Counted from the stretch's first letter, positions 32,582 to 42,893 are shown. The stretch: 64,000 nucleotides of DNA from Ruminococcaceae bacterium OttesenSCG-928-I18 (GCA_030266325.1 JAJDHT010000003.1:1-64000), one strand, 5' to 3'. The notes: generated by a model from the sequence alone, not told the origin. Program-made: numbers and translations.

Positions 32582-33526
32582 TTAGAGCACAAGCCCCGAG
32601 GTCTCGGGCAGGCCCAGCATGAGGTTCATGCACTGAATTGCCGCCCCGCTGGCCCCCTTGCCCAGATTGTCAAAACGGGCGGCAAGCAGGATTTGCTCTG
32701 GATTACCCAGCGTGAATATTTCCAGCGTGTCCCGCCCGGCCATCCCTTTGGCGCTGAGCGTGCCGTCTTCGGGTAATTCACCGGCTTCGTGTACGGTAAA
32801 CAGGGGCTCGTCGGCATAGTATTGGGCATAAAGGGCGGCGAGGTCCTCGCCGCTTCGGTGCCTCGCGGAGAAACTGTGCATCGGAAGGGAGAGGTAAACC
32901 AGCATCCCGCAATAATAATCATCAACGACGGGGCAAAAAAGTGGGGGAGAAGGCAGCTTTGCAACGGCCTGCATTTCGGGGAGGTGCTTGTGCTGCAACC
33001 CGAGGGCATAGAGGCGGGGCGCGTTGTAGCTTTCGGGTTTGTCCGGCCCCTCGTAGGCGGCAATCATTTTCTTCCCGCCGCCCGAATAGCCCGTAAGGGA
33101 GTGGCACACAAGCGGTACATTTTTGGGCAGAACCCCCTGCTCCACCAAGGGCACGGTAAGCGCCAGAAAACCGGTTGCGTGGCAGCCGGGCACACAGACG
33201 CGCGAGGCAGCATGAACTTCTTTTCTTCGCGCAGACAGTTCGGGAAAGCCATACACCCAGTCCGGGTGGGTTCTGTAGGCGGTGCTTGTGTCGCATATGC
33301 GGGTGTGGGGGCTTGCCAGCTCCACGATTTCCCTGGAGGCGTGGTCGGGCAGGCAAAGGATGGACAGGTCGGCTTCCTCCATGGCGTGCAGGCGGGAGGG
33401 CAGGTCTTTTCTCTGCGCTTCGCCCAGCGTGAGGATGCTCAGATCCTGCCGGTCGGCCAGGCGCTCACGGATGCGCAGCCCCGTGGTGCCTTCGGCACCA
33501 TCGATAAACACCTTTTTTTCCGCCAC
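32582..33526 (-). CDS. argC: N-acetyl-gamma-glutamyl-phosphate reductase, type 2
   Basis: About 314 aa, the shorter type 2 form. N-terminal KVFIDGAEGTTGLRIRERL binds NADP; the catalytic Cys is in RVCVPGCHATGFLALTVPL; then SLTGYSGGGKKMIAAYE and PRLYALGLQHKHLPEM. It reduces N-acetylglutamyl phosphate to the semialdehyde. I choose GTG 33526 (AEKKVFID), eight bases from AGGAGG; the GTG nine bases earlier would overlap the ribosome site. First gene of argC-argJ-argB-argD-carA-carB. Confidence 0.95.
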   Translation of the reverse strand: MAEKKVFIDGAEGTTGLRIRERLADRQDLSILTLGEAQRKDLPSRLHAMEEADLSILCLPDHASREIVELASPHTRICDTSTAYRTHPDWVYGFPELSARRKEVHAASRVCVPGCHATGFLALTVPLVEQGVLPKNVPLVCHSLTGYSGGGKKMIAAYEGPDKPESYNAPRLYALGLQHKHLPEMQAVAKLPSPPLFCPVVDDYYCGMLVYLSLPMHSFSARHRSGEDLAALYAQYYADEPLFTVHEAGELPEDGTLSAKGMAGRDTLEIFTLGNPEQILLAARFDNLGKGASGAAIQCMNLMLGLPETSGLVL

Positions 33527-33548
33527 ATGGCTCACCTCCTGTTGGAAT

Positions 33549-33594
33549 TATACAAGTATTTGTATATTATACAGAATTGGTTGCATAAAAGCAA
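33549..33594 (-). promoter_or_regulatory. argC promoter with overlapping ArgR-type operators
   Basis: On the minus strand TTGCTT (33594-33589) and TATAAT (33571-33566) are exactly 17 bases apart. Over and just after the -10 are two overlapping palindromes: TGTATATTATACA (33561-33573) and TATACAAGTATTTGTATA (33549-33566). Their position across the -10 predicts repression by arginine-ArgR. Confidence 0.75.
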
Positions 33595-33620
33595 GCGATT
33601 ATTGAATATTTATTAATTGT

Positions 33621-33673
33621 GAAAAAAACATAATGAAAGCGCCAGCCGGGCAAACCTGCCCGCCGGCGCTTCC
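33621..33673 (-). terminator. Intrinsic terminator after the UPF0316 gene
   Basis: GAAGCGCC...GGCGCTTTC with an inner GCGGGCAG/TGCCCGG helix. T-rich tail ATTATGTTTTTTT on the minus strand. Confidence 0.8.
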
Positions 33674-33679
33674 AAAACC

Positions 33680-34189
33680 TTATTTCATGAATCCGTTTCG
33701 CAGGTGGCGGACATCGTTCACCGTGATTAAGGCGGTGGGACACAGGTTTTTGATCAGGCTGATGGCCTCCTGCTGACATTTGCGTTTGAGGAAAATCATC
33801 AGCACATTGACAGGCCCGTCTTTACCCTCGCCGTGCATGGTCGTGACGCCAAAACCCTGCTCGCGCATCTCGTGGCTGACTTCTTCCGTTTTGCTTTCAC
33901 CGACGACAACCTGGATGCAAGCCATGCCGATGGCCAGTTTGTTTTCGAGAATGACGCCGCAATAGTTGCCGAGGGCATAGGCCAGGCAATATACCACCAC
34001 CTTGATGGGGTCCTCTGTGATGGTTTGCAGCACGTTGCTGACGACCAGAATCCACAGCAGTACCTCGAAAAAGGCGATGAAAGCGCCTTTGGCCTTCTCG
34101 CCTCGCACGATGAGAACATTTCGGACCGTGGCGAGAGATACCTCTACCAGCTTTGCGGTAAAGATAAGAAAATAACCCAAAATTGCCAT
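33680..34189 (-). CDS. UPF0316 / DUF2179 (DUF5698) membrane protein
   Basis: 169 aa. The N-terminal half has two to three membrane segments (ILGYFLIFTAKLVEVSLATV; AFFEVLLWILVVSNVLQTI; VYCLAYALGNYCGVILENKL). The C-terminal half is a DUF2179-like alpha/beta domain (VTTMHGEGKDGPVNVLMIFL, TALITVNDVRHLRNG). Family function is unknown; isolated DUF2179 domains are thought to bind small ligands. The ATG is preceded by TTAGGAGAGG. In its leader a hairpin GGCCGGGGGTTCGCCCCAGCC (34217-34237) is seen. Confidence 0.85.
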   Translation of the reverse strand: MAILGYFLIFTAKLVEVSLATVRNVLIVRGEKAKGAFIAFFEVLLWILVVSNVLQTITEDPIKVVVYCLAYALGNYCGVILENKLAIGMACIQVVVGESKTEEVSHEMREQGFGVTTMHGEGKDGPVNVLMIFLKRKCQQEAISLIKNLCPTALITVNDVRHLRNGFMK

Positions 34190-34340
34190 AATATCGCCTC
34201 TCCTAAAGCCTGGATGGCTGGGGCGAACCCCCGGCCAAAATGTGAATGCTTAAGTTCAGTATAGAACCGAAGCAGGCAAATGACAACGGTGCAAATGAGA
34301 GGTTTTTAACACATTTTCCTCTTCTTTTCTGTCTATAATG

Positions 34341-34371
34341 AAAAGAAAAGACGCCTCTGCAAGAGGCGCCC
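34341..34371 (-). terminator. Intrinsic terminator after the NCS2 permease
   Basis: On the minus strand GGCGCCTC pairs with GAGGCGTC around TTGCA, followed by TTTTCTTTTC. Confidence 0.85.
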
Positions 34372-34385
34372 TTTGGCAAGCATTT

Positions 34386-35777
<1,392 letters not shown>

Positions 35778-35992
35778 TGTGATTCCCCCTTTCCAAAATG
35801 TACTACCTGTATTATATGAACATGCCCTGATGCAAACCCCCATCAGAACATGCGAAAGCGCGGTGTTTCGCTTTAGATATTTTCGCCGAAAACACGACAG
35901 GATCTTTTCGAAAAACACAAAATATGGTATAATATAAGGTGAGACAAGGAAAAAGATACAAATGTATCCTGACTGGAAAAGAGGTGAGTGTT

Positions 35993-37087
35993 TTGAAACT
36001 AATCTTGGCGGAAGAGCTGGAAAGCGGCATGACTTTGGCCCAGGACCTGTTTCTTTCGGAAGACGACGCCTCGCCTTTTATTAGCCGCGGAATCATACTG
36101 AATGACTATGTGATAGAGAAAATCAAAAAAAGAGGGTTTCGAAACGCCTACGTAGAGAACGCCTCCGGCGAAAAGGAAGAGAGAGCAAGCACTCCTCAAT
36201 CACTGCCGGTTTTAGACCCCGAACTGCGGGATGAAGCGCTGGACACCCTGGAGGACATGTTCACGACGTTCAGCAGTGAAGATGTGCATGAGGCAGCGGT
36301 ACAGGTGGTGAAACGTCTGGACAAAGTGGTGGACCAGATGGTGGATTCCATCCTGAGCGAACGCAACGCCCTTGTCAACATCAATGATCTGAAAAGCTAC
36401 GACGACTACACCTATCACCATTCGCTGAGCGTCGCCGTGTTGGCGCTTTCTATGGGACATCGCCTGGGATATAACCACAAAAGGCTGAACGAGCTTGGCA
36501 TGTGTGCGATGATGCACGATATTGGAAAAACGGCCATTCCCGTTGAAATCATCCGCAAAACCACGCGCCTTGACAGCAACGAACTCAATTTGATTAAAAC
36601 GCACTCGACGGCGGGGTACAGCTACCTGACGAAAGCCAATATTGGAAACGAGGACATTTGGCAGGGAGTCCTGGGCCACCACGAGAAGATGGACGGCACG
36701 GGGTATCCCTATGGCTTAAAGGGCAAAGATATCTCCGAATGGAGCCGGATCATCTCTGTTGCCGATGTCTATGACGCGCTGACCTCGAACCGTCCTTACC
36801 GCAAACCCATGGAACCTGCAGAAGCGATCGAGTATATCATGGGGGGTTCGGGTTCATCTTTTGATTTTGACATGGTACAGGCATTGGTGAAAAAAATCGA
36901 CCTCTATCCGGTGGGAAGCAGGGTAGAGCTCTCAAATGGAAAATTTGCGGAAGTGGTGGACAATGAAAACCAGATGAGACCGATCATCCGCATAGAGGAT
37001 ACGGGGGAGGTGCTGGATCTGTTCCGAGACCGCAGCTGCCTGTCCATTGTGATCAAGAGAATTGTGGATGAGACCGTTCTCTCTTAA
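35993..37087 (+). CDS. HD-GYP domain cyclic di-GMP phosphodiesterase
   Basis: 364 aa from TTG 35993 (KLILAEELESGMTLAQDL), six bases after AGAGGTG. The N-terminal 60 residues are the small all-beta domain common in front of HD-GYP. The HD motif is MMHDIGKTAIP and the GYP motif HHEKMDGTGYPYGL, with downstream ISVADVYDALTSNRPYR, so the metal and substrate residues are intact. The C-terminal 60 residues (GSRVELSNGKFAEVV) are another beta-rich domain. It should hydrolyse c-di-GMP and so favour motility; it lies next to the flagellar cluster. TATAAT at 35929-35934 is a likely -10. Confidence 0.9.
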   Translation: MKLILAEELESGMTLAQDLFLSEDDASPFISRGIILNDYVIEKIKKRGFRNAYVENASGEKEERASTPQSLPVLDPELRDEALDTLEDMFTTFSSEDVHEAAVQVVKRLDKVVDQMVDSILSERNALVNINDLKSYDDYTYHHSLSVAVLALSMGHRLGYNHKRLNELGMCAMMHDIGKTAIPVEIIRKTTRLDSNELNLIKTHSTAGYSYLTKANIGNEDIWQGVLGHHEKMDGTGYPYGLKGKDISEWSRIISVADVYDALTSNRPYRKPMEPAEAIEYIMGGSGSSFDFDMVQALVKKIDLYPVGSRVELSNGKFAEVVDNENQMRPIIRIEDTGEVLDLFRDRSCLSIVIKRIVDETVLS

Positions 37088-37214
37088 CACAAAACAGTAT
37101 ACCATATTTAGTGGGTCTCGTCTAGAAATATCCGGAAAAAACAAACGAATGTAAAGGTATTTTTGGTTGCATCTGCAGAATGCAAAGAACTGGTTATCTA
37201 TAAAATCAAAACGC

Positions 37215-37254
37215 GCCGCACAACGGTTTGGCTCCGTTATGCGGCATTTTTTTC
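37215..37254. terminator. Bidirectional terminator between the HD-GYP and fapA genes
   Basis: GCCGCACAACGG pairs with CCGTTATGCGGC. It is followed by seven T on the plus strand and by GTTTTGATTTTAT on the minus strand, so it can serve both convergent genes. Confidence 0.85.
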
Positions 37255-37264
37255 TGTGATATGG

Positions 37265-38890
37265 CTACAGGTTGCCAAAGACAAGGTCGCCCTCTTTATT
37301 CATATAAACCGTGGTATTGTACCGGGTCTCTGTACAACTGATGTTAAGGGTTCCAATATTGATCCTCGTGGGTGGATAGAGTGTCTTTGCGGAAACGGTG
37401 GAATTGCCCGAAGCGTTCATTTTGTCTTCGATCTCTTTTATGGCGGCGGTCAGTTGCTCCCGCTTCTTTTCGGTGATGGGAAGAGTGAGTTTTGTACGCT
37501 GCAGCAACTGGATCCTCTCCTGAGGGATCTCGCGTTCCTGCGCAATCATCTTTTCTATATACACAGTATTCTTCTGCATTTCATCGATGTGCTTCGTCAC
37601 GTCCGTCAGCTGGTCCACATATTTTTTTCGCTCCTTTAAAAGACTTGGGGTAATACCCACAGTGATGTTGGTGGGCGTGTTGGATTCATTGCCGATGACT
37701 TTTGCCTTGACGGAGCCGAGCGCGGTTACCTTGCCGCCGCAGATGATCCCGTGCTTTTCGGTGACGAGAATATCACCTTCGCATTCGACGGTGCTGTTGA
37801 TGATAGAACCCGAGGTGATGTTTTCTCCCGCACGCACAATGCTATTTTCGATAAACCCGGCCTCGATGGATTTTCCGGCAGTGACCTCGGCCTTGCCGGT
37901 GCCGTTGATCCCTTTTTCAATCGTAATATTGCCCTTGGCCTCCAAAACGACATTGCCTACCCGGCCGTGCAGAAAAATATTACCTCCCGAGTGAATTTCA
38001 AAACCGTCCGCCATATCGCCGTTGACCTGTACGTCGCCAGAAAAGGCGATGTTGCCGACATCATAATCGATGTCCTGCACACGATACACGGTGTCCACGG
38101 TGAAATGTCCGTTTCGGAAAACCAGGTTGCCGCCAACGGTGGTCTCCACCTTTTTTCCGTCAGGGGACAACCGGGTGCCCTCCCCAATGGGTGGGACGGC
38201 CCTCTGCCCCGAGCGGGGTTTCAGTGTTTTGCCTTGCACGCTGGTGCCTGGCATGCCCTCGCTGGGAGGATAGACCTCACAGATAACGGTTCCTGCCGGG
38301 AGGTCCGTGATGAGCCCCAGCTCCTTGTAGTCAACGGTTCCGTCTTCGTTTTCCAGCACGGTTGCTTCCATGGTGCGCGGGTATAACTCTTTACAAACCC
38401 CATCCTGCCCATCGCGTGGGGGAATGCCGCGCGCAATGACGATACTCTTGTCATAGGTGGGTTTCAGTAACTCTTCCAGTCCCTCTTCTTTGATGCCAAA
38501 CGAGATACCTGCCTTGGCAATTGCTTCACTCAGCATCTCTTTGCTCAGAGGTTGACCTTCCCCACTGGGGGCTTCTACAAGAATTTCAGCAGACAGTTGG
38601 GTCACATCAATCTGGACAAGAACTCTTGCGTCCCGGTTCTCCGTCTTTTCGCTGGAGGGCGCAACATTTTGCATATTTTCGCTGTCATTTGCGGACAGAT
38701 GGTCGGTTCCGGTGGCAAATGGATTGTCAGGTTTTGCGGCAGAGGAAGGTTCTGCCGGTGGGCTGACCGCGTCTTCTGCGGTGTCATCGGCAGCGTCGGT
38801 TTTCTCATAAATGCCCTTTTGCTTCAAAGGTTTTGAAAATATGCTTTCCTGTAGGTTGGAAAACAGGCCTCCCTTTTTTTCTTCACTCAT
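37265..38890 (-). CDS. fapA: FapA (DUF342) family polymer-forming protein
   Basis: 541 aa from ATG 38890 after AAAGGGG. A low-complexity acidic N-terminal part (about 20-85) precedes the FapA N-terminal domain. The DUF342 right-handed beta-helix follows: repeated short units such as GDVQVNGDMADGFEIHSGGN, GNIFLHGRVGNVVLEAKGN and GNITIEKGINGTGKAEVTAG. A coiled-coil segment (KERKKYVDQLTDVTKHIDEM, QERIQLLQRTKLTLPITEKK) comes before the C-terminal tail. Family members (B. subtilis YlxY/Vibrio FapA types) are linked to cell-envelope scaffolding or signalling; exact role unknown. It is separated from cheD by a terminator. Confidence 0.85.
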   Translation of the reverse strand: MSEEKKGGLFSNLQESIFSKPLKQKGIYEKTDAADDTAEDAVSPPAEPSSAAKPDNPFATGTDHLSANDSENMQNVAPSSEKTENRDARVLVQIDVTQLSAEILVEAPSGEGQPLSKEMLSEAIAKAGISFGIKEEGLEELLKPTYDKSIVIARGIPPRDGQDGVCKELYPRTMEATVLENEDGTVDYKELGLITDLPAGTVICEVYPPSEGMPGTSVQGKTLKPRSGQRAVPPIGEGTRLSPDGKKVETTVGGNLVFRNGHFTVDTVYRVQDIDYDVGNIAFSGDVQVNGDMADGFEIHSGGNIFLHGRVGNVVLEAKGNITIEKGINGTGKAEVTAGKSIEAGFIENSIVRAGENITSGSIINSTVECEGDILVTEKHGIICGGKVTALGSVKAKVIGNESNTPTNITVGITPSLLKERKKYVDQLTDVTKHIDEMQKNTVYIEKMIAQEREIPQERIQLLQRTKLTLPITEKKREQLTAAIKEIEDKMNASGNSTVSAKTLYPPTRINIGTLNISCTETRYNTTVYMNKEGDLVFGNL

Positions 38891-38997
38891 GTACGTCCCC
38901 TTTGGTTGCGAAAAATCTCCCGATTCAAAAAAGGCCTTATTACTGCAAACAAACAAAAGAAATGAGAAACTGCAATAATCTGGAGAAATAAGAAGGA

Positions 38998-39036
38998 AAG
39001 AGCACCCGTTCCCGCCGGATGCTCCCTTTCGGCAGG
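38998..39036 (-). terminator. Terminator of the flagellar/chemotaxis operon
   Basis: After cheD on the minus strand GAGCATCCG pairs with CGGGTGCTC around a 7-base loop, followed by TTTCCTTCTTATTT. Confidence 0.8.
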
Positions 39037-39044
39037 CCCCTTAC

Positions 39045-39530
39045 CTAACCGGTCCAAACGCCGCGCTTTGGGCTGCGGATGGTCATCATGAAATCGTCTG
39101 CATTAAAATAGAGCGTGCGGCCATAGTTTTCCCCCGTATCCGCTGTGATGATGGGAATGCGCAGACGCTGCAGCGTTGCCTTCACGGCTTCTACGTTTCT
39201 CGCGCCGATGTTGGCGATAGAGGCATTGCTCATAGAGGCAAACATCTGCGCGCCCCCGGCAATTTTTGCTTTCATGCGCGAGGGGTTTGCCCCAAGCGCC
39301 TCCATTTTCTTTACAAGCATGGGGATGGCGGTATCTGCAAATTTCATAGGGGTATTGTTTCCCGGTATCTGTGCAGAATTGGGCAGAAGAATATGGGAAA
39401 GCCCGGCCGCTTTTACGTTGGGGTCAAACAGACAGATGCCTACACAGGACCCAAGCGCAAAAGTGACAAGCGTATCCGGAGAACGCACCACATTTAAATC
39501 GGCTATACCTACGGAAACGGTGTTACTCAT
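39045..39530 (-). CDS. cheD: Chemoreceptor glutamine deamidase CheD
   Basis: 161 aa. The catalytic region TFALGSCVGICLFD has the active Cys, with His in AAGLSHILLPNSAQ and Thr in the later KAKIAGGAQMFASM stretch. CheD deamidates receptor glutamines and is itself controlled by CheC. The start overlaps the end of cheC by four bases, so the pair is translationally coupled. It is the last gene of the cluster. Confidence 0.93.
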   Translation of the reverse strand: MSNTVSVGIADLNVVRSPDTLVTFALGSCVGICLFDPNVKAAGLSHILLPNSAQIPGNNTPMKFADTAIPMLVKKMEALGANPSRMKAKIAGGAQMFASMSNASIANIGARNVEAVKATLQRLRIPIITADTGENYGRTLYFNADDFMMTIRSPKRGVWTG

Positions 39531-40150
39531 ACGCCTAACCCCAGTTTATCAATCAACCTGTCAAGAGAATCCACATCGGGTATAAGTAAAATATTACTGG
39601 CTTCGTCGGCTCCGGTACCTTCGAACTCATCTTCGATAAAAATAACCTTATCGCTGATGTTGGCAAAATGGATAGCGGGTACACTTAAGATCGAGCCGAT
39701 CATATCGATACAAATGTCAGGCGGAGAAATTTCGATGGTCATGCCCGAGATTTGGCTGATGGCGTTCACATAAGAAGCGGCCATGATGTTTCCAATTTCC
39801 TGCATAGCGGACAAACCCATGTCGTCCACCTCGGTGAAGCTGGCAAAACTTTGGCCAAGCAGAGAGTTGAGTACCATGTGGGAAAACTCTTCCTTCATCA
39901 GGAACATCATCATGCCGTTGACGTCCTGTGAAAGAGTGAGCATCATACCAACCATCAGGGACTCGGGTCCGCCCAGTTCCTGGGTTACGGTGTCATAATC
40001 GAGAAAACGGATTTTAGGTACCTGAATGTTGATGGGTTTCTGCAGCATGGCCGCAAGCGACGTTGCCGCATTACCCGTGCCGATGTTGGCAATTTCCCGC
40101 AGCATATCAACCTGCATGTTATTGAGGTCGTCATATGTTTGGATAGGCAT
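39527..40150 (-). CDS. cheC: CheY-P phosphatase CheC
   Basis: 207 aa with both phosphatase motifs of the D/S-xxx-E-xx-N type: DMLREIAN near residue 15 and SAMQEIGN near residue 115. Central VMMLTLSQDVNGMMMF-like strand pattern. CheC dephosphorylates CheY-P and binds CheD, linking adaptation to the response regulator. Ribosome site GGGAG nine bases before ATG. No cheA, cheB, cheR or cheW is present in this window, so the rest of the pathway is elsewhere. Confidence 0.93.
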   Translation of the reverse strand: MPIQTYDDLNNMQVDMLREIANIGTGNAATSLAAMLQKPINIQVPKIRFLDYDTVTQELGGPESLMVGMMLTLSQDVNGMMMFLMKEEFSHMVLNSLLGQSFASFTEVDDMGLSAMQEIGNIMAASYVNAISQISGMTIEISPPDICIDMIGSILSVPAIHFANISDKVIFIEDEFEGTGADEASNILLIPDVDSLDRLIDKLGLGV

Positions 40151-40244
40151 ACTATCAATCTCCCAACCTTTTTCTATCCCCCGTCGAGCATACGATCCCT
40201 TGCCACCACTTTTTTATGGTCCTCCAAAAGTGCGGCCAGGCATC

Positions 40245-40268
40245 AAACTCCGGCCAAGCCGGAAGTTT
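40245..40268. other. Hairpin in the flgG-cheC gap
   Basis: AAACT-CCGGC and GCCGG-AAGTTT pair around a short CAA loop. No T-run follows on the minus strand, so it is a weak terminator or a processing hairpin. The remainder of 40151-40275 holds no gene. Confidence 0.5.
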
Positions 40269-40275
40269 AACTGTA

Positions 40276-41019
40276 TTAGCGCAAGTTGTTTAATTCCTCA
40301 TTGATTTGGTCGTTGGTTTGCACAACCCGGCTGTTCATCTGGAAAGCGCGCTGTGCCTGGATCACCTCGACCATCTCCCGAGACAGATCGACCGAAGAAA
40401 ACTCCAGATAGAACTGGCGAACCTCGTAGGTGCGCGCATTTGCGCCTCCCTGGCCCAGCAAAATAGGATCGCCGGAGTTTTCGCTGACGGTGTAGCGGGC
40501 ATTGTTTTGCGACTCCAGGCCGTACTGGTTTTCGAACCCCCAGACACCCAGGCGCTCGGCCAAGCCCTCCGTGTTGAGCGAACCGTTTTCAAAGGGGAGA
40601 ACGATGTGCTGGCCGTTGCGGTCTAAAACATAGTGGCCGTCGTTGGTCACCAGCGCCGCCCCATTCCCCTCCACAGACAGGTTGAAGGCTCCGTTGCGGG
40701 TGTATTCACGCTGTCCACCCCCCACATCGATGCCGAAAAAACCTTCGCCGTTCAATGCGAAATCCAGTTCATAGCCAGTCTCGTTCAGGGCAGACTGACC
40801 CATGATGTTGTCCACATATTCCTGCTTGACGCCATGCCCTACCAAATGGTTTCCATCCACATTCGTGTTGATACGGCTACGAAGCAGATCGTCAAAAGAG
40901 GCACGACGCGTTTTATAACCGGTCGTGTTCACATTGGCAATATTGTGGGCAACGACATCCAGCTTGCTTTGGAACGCTTTCATGCCCGTGGCGCCTGTCC
41001 AAAATCCGATATTACTCAT
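40276..41019 (-). CDS. flgG: Flagellar hook-basal body rod protein (FlgG-like)
   Basis: 247 aa. N-terminal rod signature VVAHNIANVNTTGYKTRRAS; C-terminal signature SSVDLSREMVEVIQAQRAFQ, ending QINEELNNLR, the typical FlgG/FlgF tail. The middle part (GQREYTRNGAFNLSVEG) is the FlgG D1-like strand region. It could be FlgF or the B. subtilis FlhP type; the ending favours FlgG. It is preceded by a 137-base gap with a possible promoter (TATACT near 41059). Confidence 0.85.
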   Translation of the reverse strand: MSNIGFWTGATGMKAFQSKLDVVAHNIANVNTTGYKTRRASFDDLLRSRINTNVDGNHLVGHGVKQEYVDNIMGQSALNETGYELDFALNGEGFFGIDVGGGQREYTRNGAFNLSVEGNGAALVTNDGHYVLDRNGQHIVLPFENGSLNTEGLAERLGVWGFENQYGLESQNNARYTVSENSGDPILLGQGGANARTYEVRQFYLEFSSVDLSREMVEVIQAQRAFQMNSRVVQTNDQINEELNNLR

Positions 41020-41156
41020 CTTGCTTTCCTTCCGCGCATAAAGTACGTATTTTCAGTATAACATAAATGGAAATAGATTTGCACCCTAAAAAAGTGGGTT
41101 ATGCGTAAGTTGGCGAGTCAATTTTTTGCTGCAAAAAAGCCCTTGTGTGATTGCCC

Positions 41157-41903
41157 TTAGAGCGCGGCAATATTGACGGCCTTAGCATAGGTGGCGTCGA
41201 TAAACTGCAGCGCCTGAGAGGCGGAGGAGAAGTTCCGCTGTGCCATCATCATGGCGGTCATTTCATCTGTCATATTTACATTGCTGTTTTCGTAGGCACC
41301 TTGCACAAGCTGCGGGTCCTCGGCCGGAGCTCCCGGCCCTCCAGCCACCGAAAACAGGCCGTTTGCATTCTGTTCGACGTCGGCGTCATCTGCGGGAACG
41401 GTGATGGCAAGGGTGCCCAGCGCCGCCCCGGTCAGGCTGTTTGTGATCTGCCCGTTCGCGTCGACCGCGATATCGCTTGTGTTGATTTGAAGTGGCCCTC
41501 CCTGGCCGAGCACGCGCCCCCGGCCACGCAGAACCAGATACCCTTCATCGTCGAGGTCAAACTGGCCGTCCCGCGTGAGATAGGTCTGGCCGTCCTCTCC
41601 CTGGATATTGAAAAAACCATAACCGGTGAGGGCCATATCGAAGGGCCTTGTGGTTTCCGTCAGGCCGCCGGCGGTGAAGATATCCGGCACCTCACTGACA
41701 ATCCGTGCAGGGTCTCCGGTGCCAACCCCGTTTGTGTTGTAACGCTCAAGCCGGGTGAGGAAGTTTTGCTCAAAAGTACTGGAAAGCAAACGGCTTGTCT
41801 TAAAACCGGGTGTCTGCAGGTTTCCAATATTGTGAGAGATCACATTCAAACTGCGCTGCTGCATGAACATGCCGGAAGCGGCGGTATAAAAACCCTGTAG
41901 CAT
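41157..41903 (-). CDS. flgF: Flagellar hook-basal body rod protein (FlgF/FlhO-like)
   Basis: 248 aa. N-terminus FYTAASGMFMQQRSLNVISH and IGNLQTPGFKTSRLLSS, middle GYGFFNIQGEDGQTYLTRDG, C-terminus ENSNVNMTDEMTAMMMAQRN. These mark a rod/hook family protein paralogous to its neighbour. Good ribosome site GAAAGGAG. FlgF versus FlgG cannot be separated firmly by eye. It follows the sigma-28 gene by 44 bases. Confidence 0.83.
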   Translation of the reverse strand: MLQGFYTAASGMFMQQRSLNVISHNIGNLQTPGFKTSRLLSSTFEQNFLTRLERYNTNGVGTGDPARIVSEVPDIFTAGGLTETTRPFDMALTGYGFFNIQGEDGQTYLTRDGQFDLDDEGYLVLRGRGRVLGQGGPLQINTSDIAVDANGQITNSLTGAALGTLAITVPADDADVEQNANGLFSVAGGPGAPAEDPQLVQGAYENSNVNMTDEMTAMMMAQRNFSSASQALQFIDATYAKAVNIAAL

Positions 41904-41947
41904 GTTTGTTTTCTCCTTTCACCTACGGGACTGTTTATAAGCAGAAC

Positions 41948-42733
41948 TCAGAGGCTCAGATAACTGGAGAGCCTTTGTTTCATCTTCAATATGGCCTTCG
42001 AATGCGTCTGGCTGACACGGGATTCGGAAACGCCCATCACTTTGGCAATTTCGTGCAGTTTCAGGTGTTCGTAATAGTAAAGCGATACAACAAGACGCTC
42101 CTTCTCCGTCAGGGCCTCGATCGACTCTTTGAGCTGTTCTCGCATTTCCTGCTGCATCAAACCCTTTTCGGGCAAGCTTTCCTCATCGGGGCTCACAAGC
42201 CCCGGCGGTTCGGAGGAACCCGGCAAAGCGTTCTGCAGCAGGTCTTCAAAACTCATGACGGCGCCGGCATTCATCTCGGAAAAATGTTTGTTGACCGCAT
42301 CCTCGCTGAGGCCCATGTAGTCCGCCAGCTCCTTGGTGGAGGGTTCACGCATCAGTTCTGTGGAGAGGGCGTTGTACGCTTCGCTGACCTCCCTCGCGGT
42401 GCGGCGCACACGCCGGGGAACCCAGTCCTGTTTCCTCACGAAATCGATATTTGCATTCCGGATACGCATATAGGCATAGTTTTCAAATTTCATGCCCTTA
42501 TCCGGGGTGTATTTGTCGAGGCAATCCATCAAAGTGAGGACCCCTTCGTTGACGACGTCCTCTACCTGCGCGTACCCGGAGGTGATGCCACGCATCTGCA
42601 CGGCCACGCTTTTGGCGATGTAACTGTAATGCATAACCAGCTGGTTCCGCAACTCAAAGTCGCCCGTTTTTTGGTATTCGGCCAATACGTCAGCGGGGTT
42701 TTCCAGTTTGAATTTTACGTCGGGCTCAGCCAC
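41948..42733 (-). CDS. fliA: Sigma-28 factor for flagellar/motility genes
   Basis: 261 aa sigma factor of the FliA/SigD/WhiG group. Region 2: YSYIAKSVAVQMRGITSGYA, MKFENYAYMRIRNANIDFVR, WVPRRVRRTAREVSEAY. Region 3: STKELADYMGLSEDAVNKHF. Region 4: LTEKERLVVSLYYYEHLKLH and GVSESRVSQTHSKAILKMKQ. The start is GTG 42733 behind AAGGGGG. In most clostridia sigD follows flhF, flhG and che genes; here it follows flhA directly across a 201-base gap with a hairpin element. No FlgM in the window. Confidence 0.93.
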   Translation of the reverse strand: MAEPDVKFKLENPADVLAEYQKTGDFELRNQLVMHYSYIAKSVAVQMRGITSGYAQVEDVVNEGVLTLMDCLDKYTPDKGMKFENYAYMRIRNANIDFVRKQDWVPRRVRRTAREVSEAYNALSTELMREPSTKELADYMGLSEDAVNKHFSEMNAGAVMSFEDLLQNALPGSSEPPGLVSPDEESLPEKGLMQQEMREQLKESIEALTEKERLVVSLYYYEHLKLHEIAKVMGVSESRVSQTHSKAILKMKQRLSSYLSL

Positions 42734-42764
42734 TGGCAGCCCCCTTTTCTAGTTGATCTCACCG

Positions 42765-42893
42765 ATTGGTGGAATGAAGCGTGTTCCCCGCAGTTGGGTC
42801 ACGGGGGATCGGCGCCACGGACCGACAAGTCCGCCCCAATGAGCGGGGTATTAGACCCCACAAGTGGGGAATGAAACCCTGTGTTCCACCAAT
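42765..42893 (-). repeat. Hairpin repeat element, copy B, with 10-bp terminal inverted repeats
   Basis: Fills most of the flhA-fliA gap. Perfect ends ATTGGTGGAA (42765-42774) and TTCCACCAAT (42884-42893) enclose several hairpins: CGGAC/GTCCG, CCCC/GGGG and CCCCAC/GTGGGG. The core matches copy A at 24714-24772 on the other strand. Inside, GGAATGAA...GTGTTCC occurs twice. It is either a small non-autonomous (MITE-like) element or a conserved structured RNA. No gene is present in 42734-42934. Confidence 0.6.

Noticed and set aside
34200-34260. Third copy of the hairpin repeat family
   Set aside because: A GGCCGGGG/CCCCAGCC hairpin is present, but neither its sequence nor the following stems match copies A and B.
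35778-35938. Purine riboswitch before the NCS2 permease
   Set aside because: No conserved purine aptamer core (P1-flanked TATA...CCNTATGG-like loops) could be found on the minus strand.
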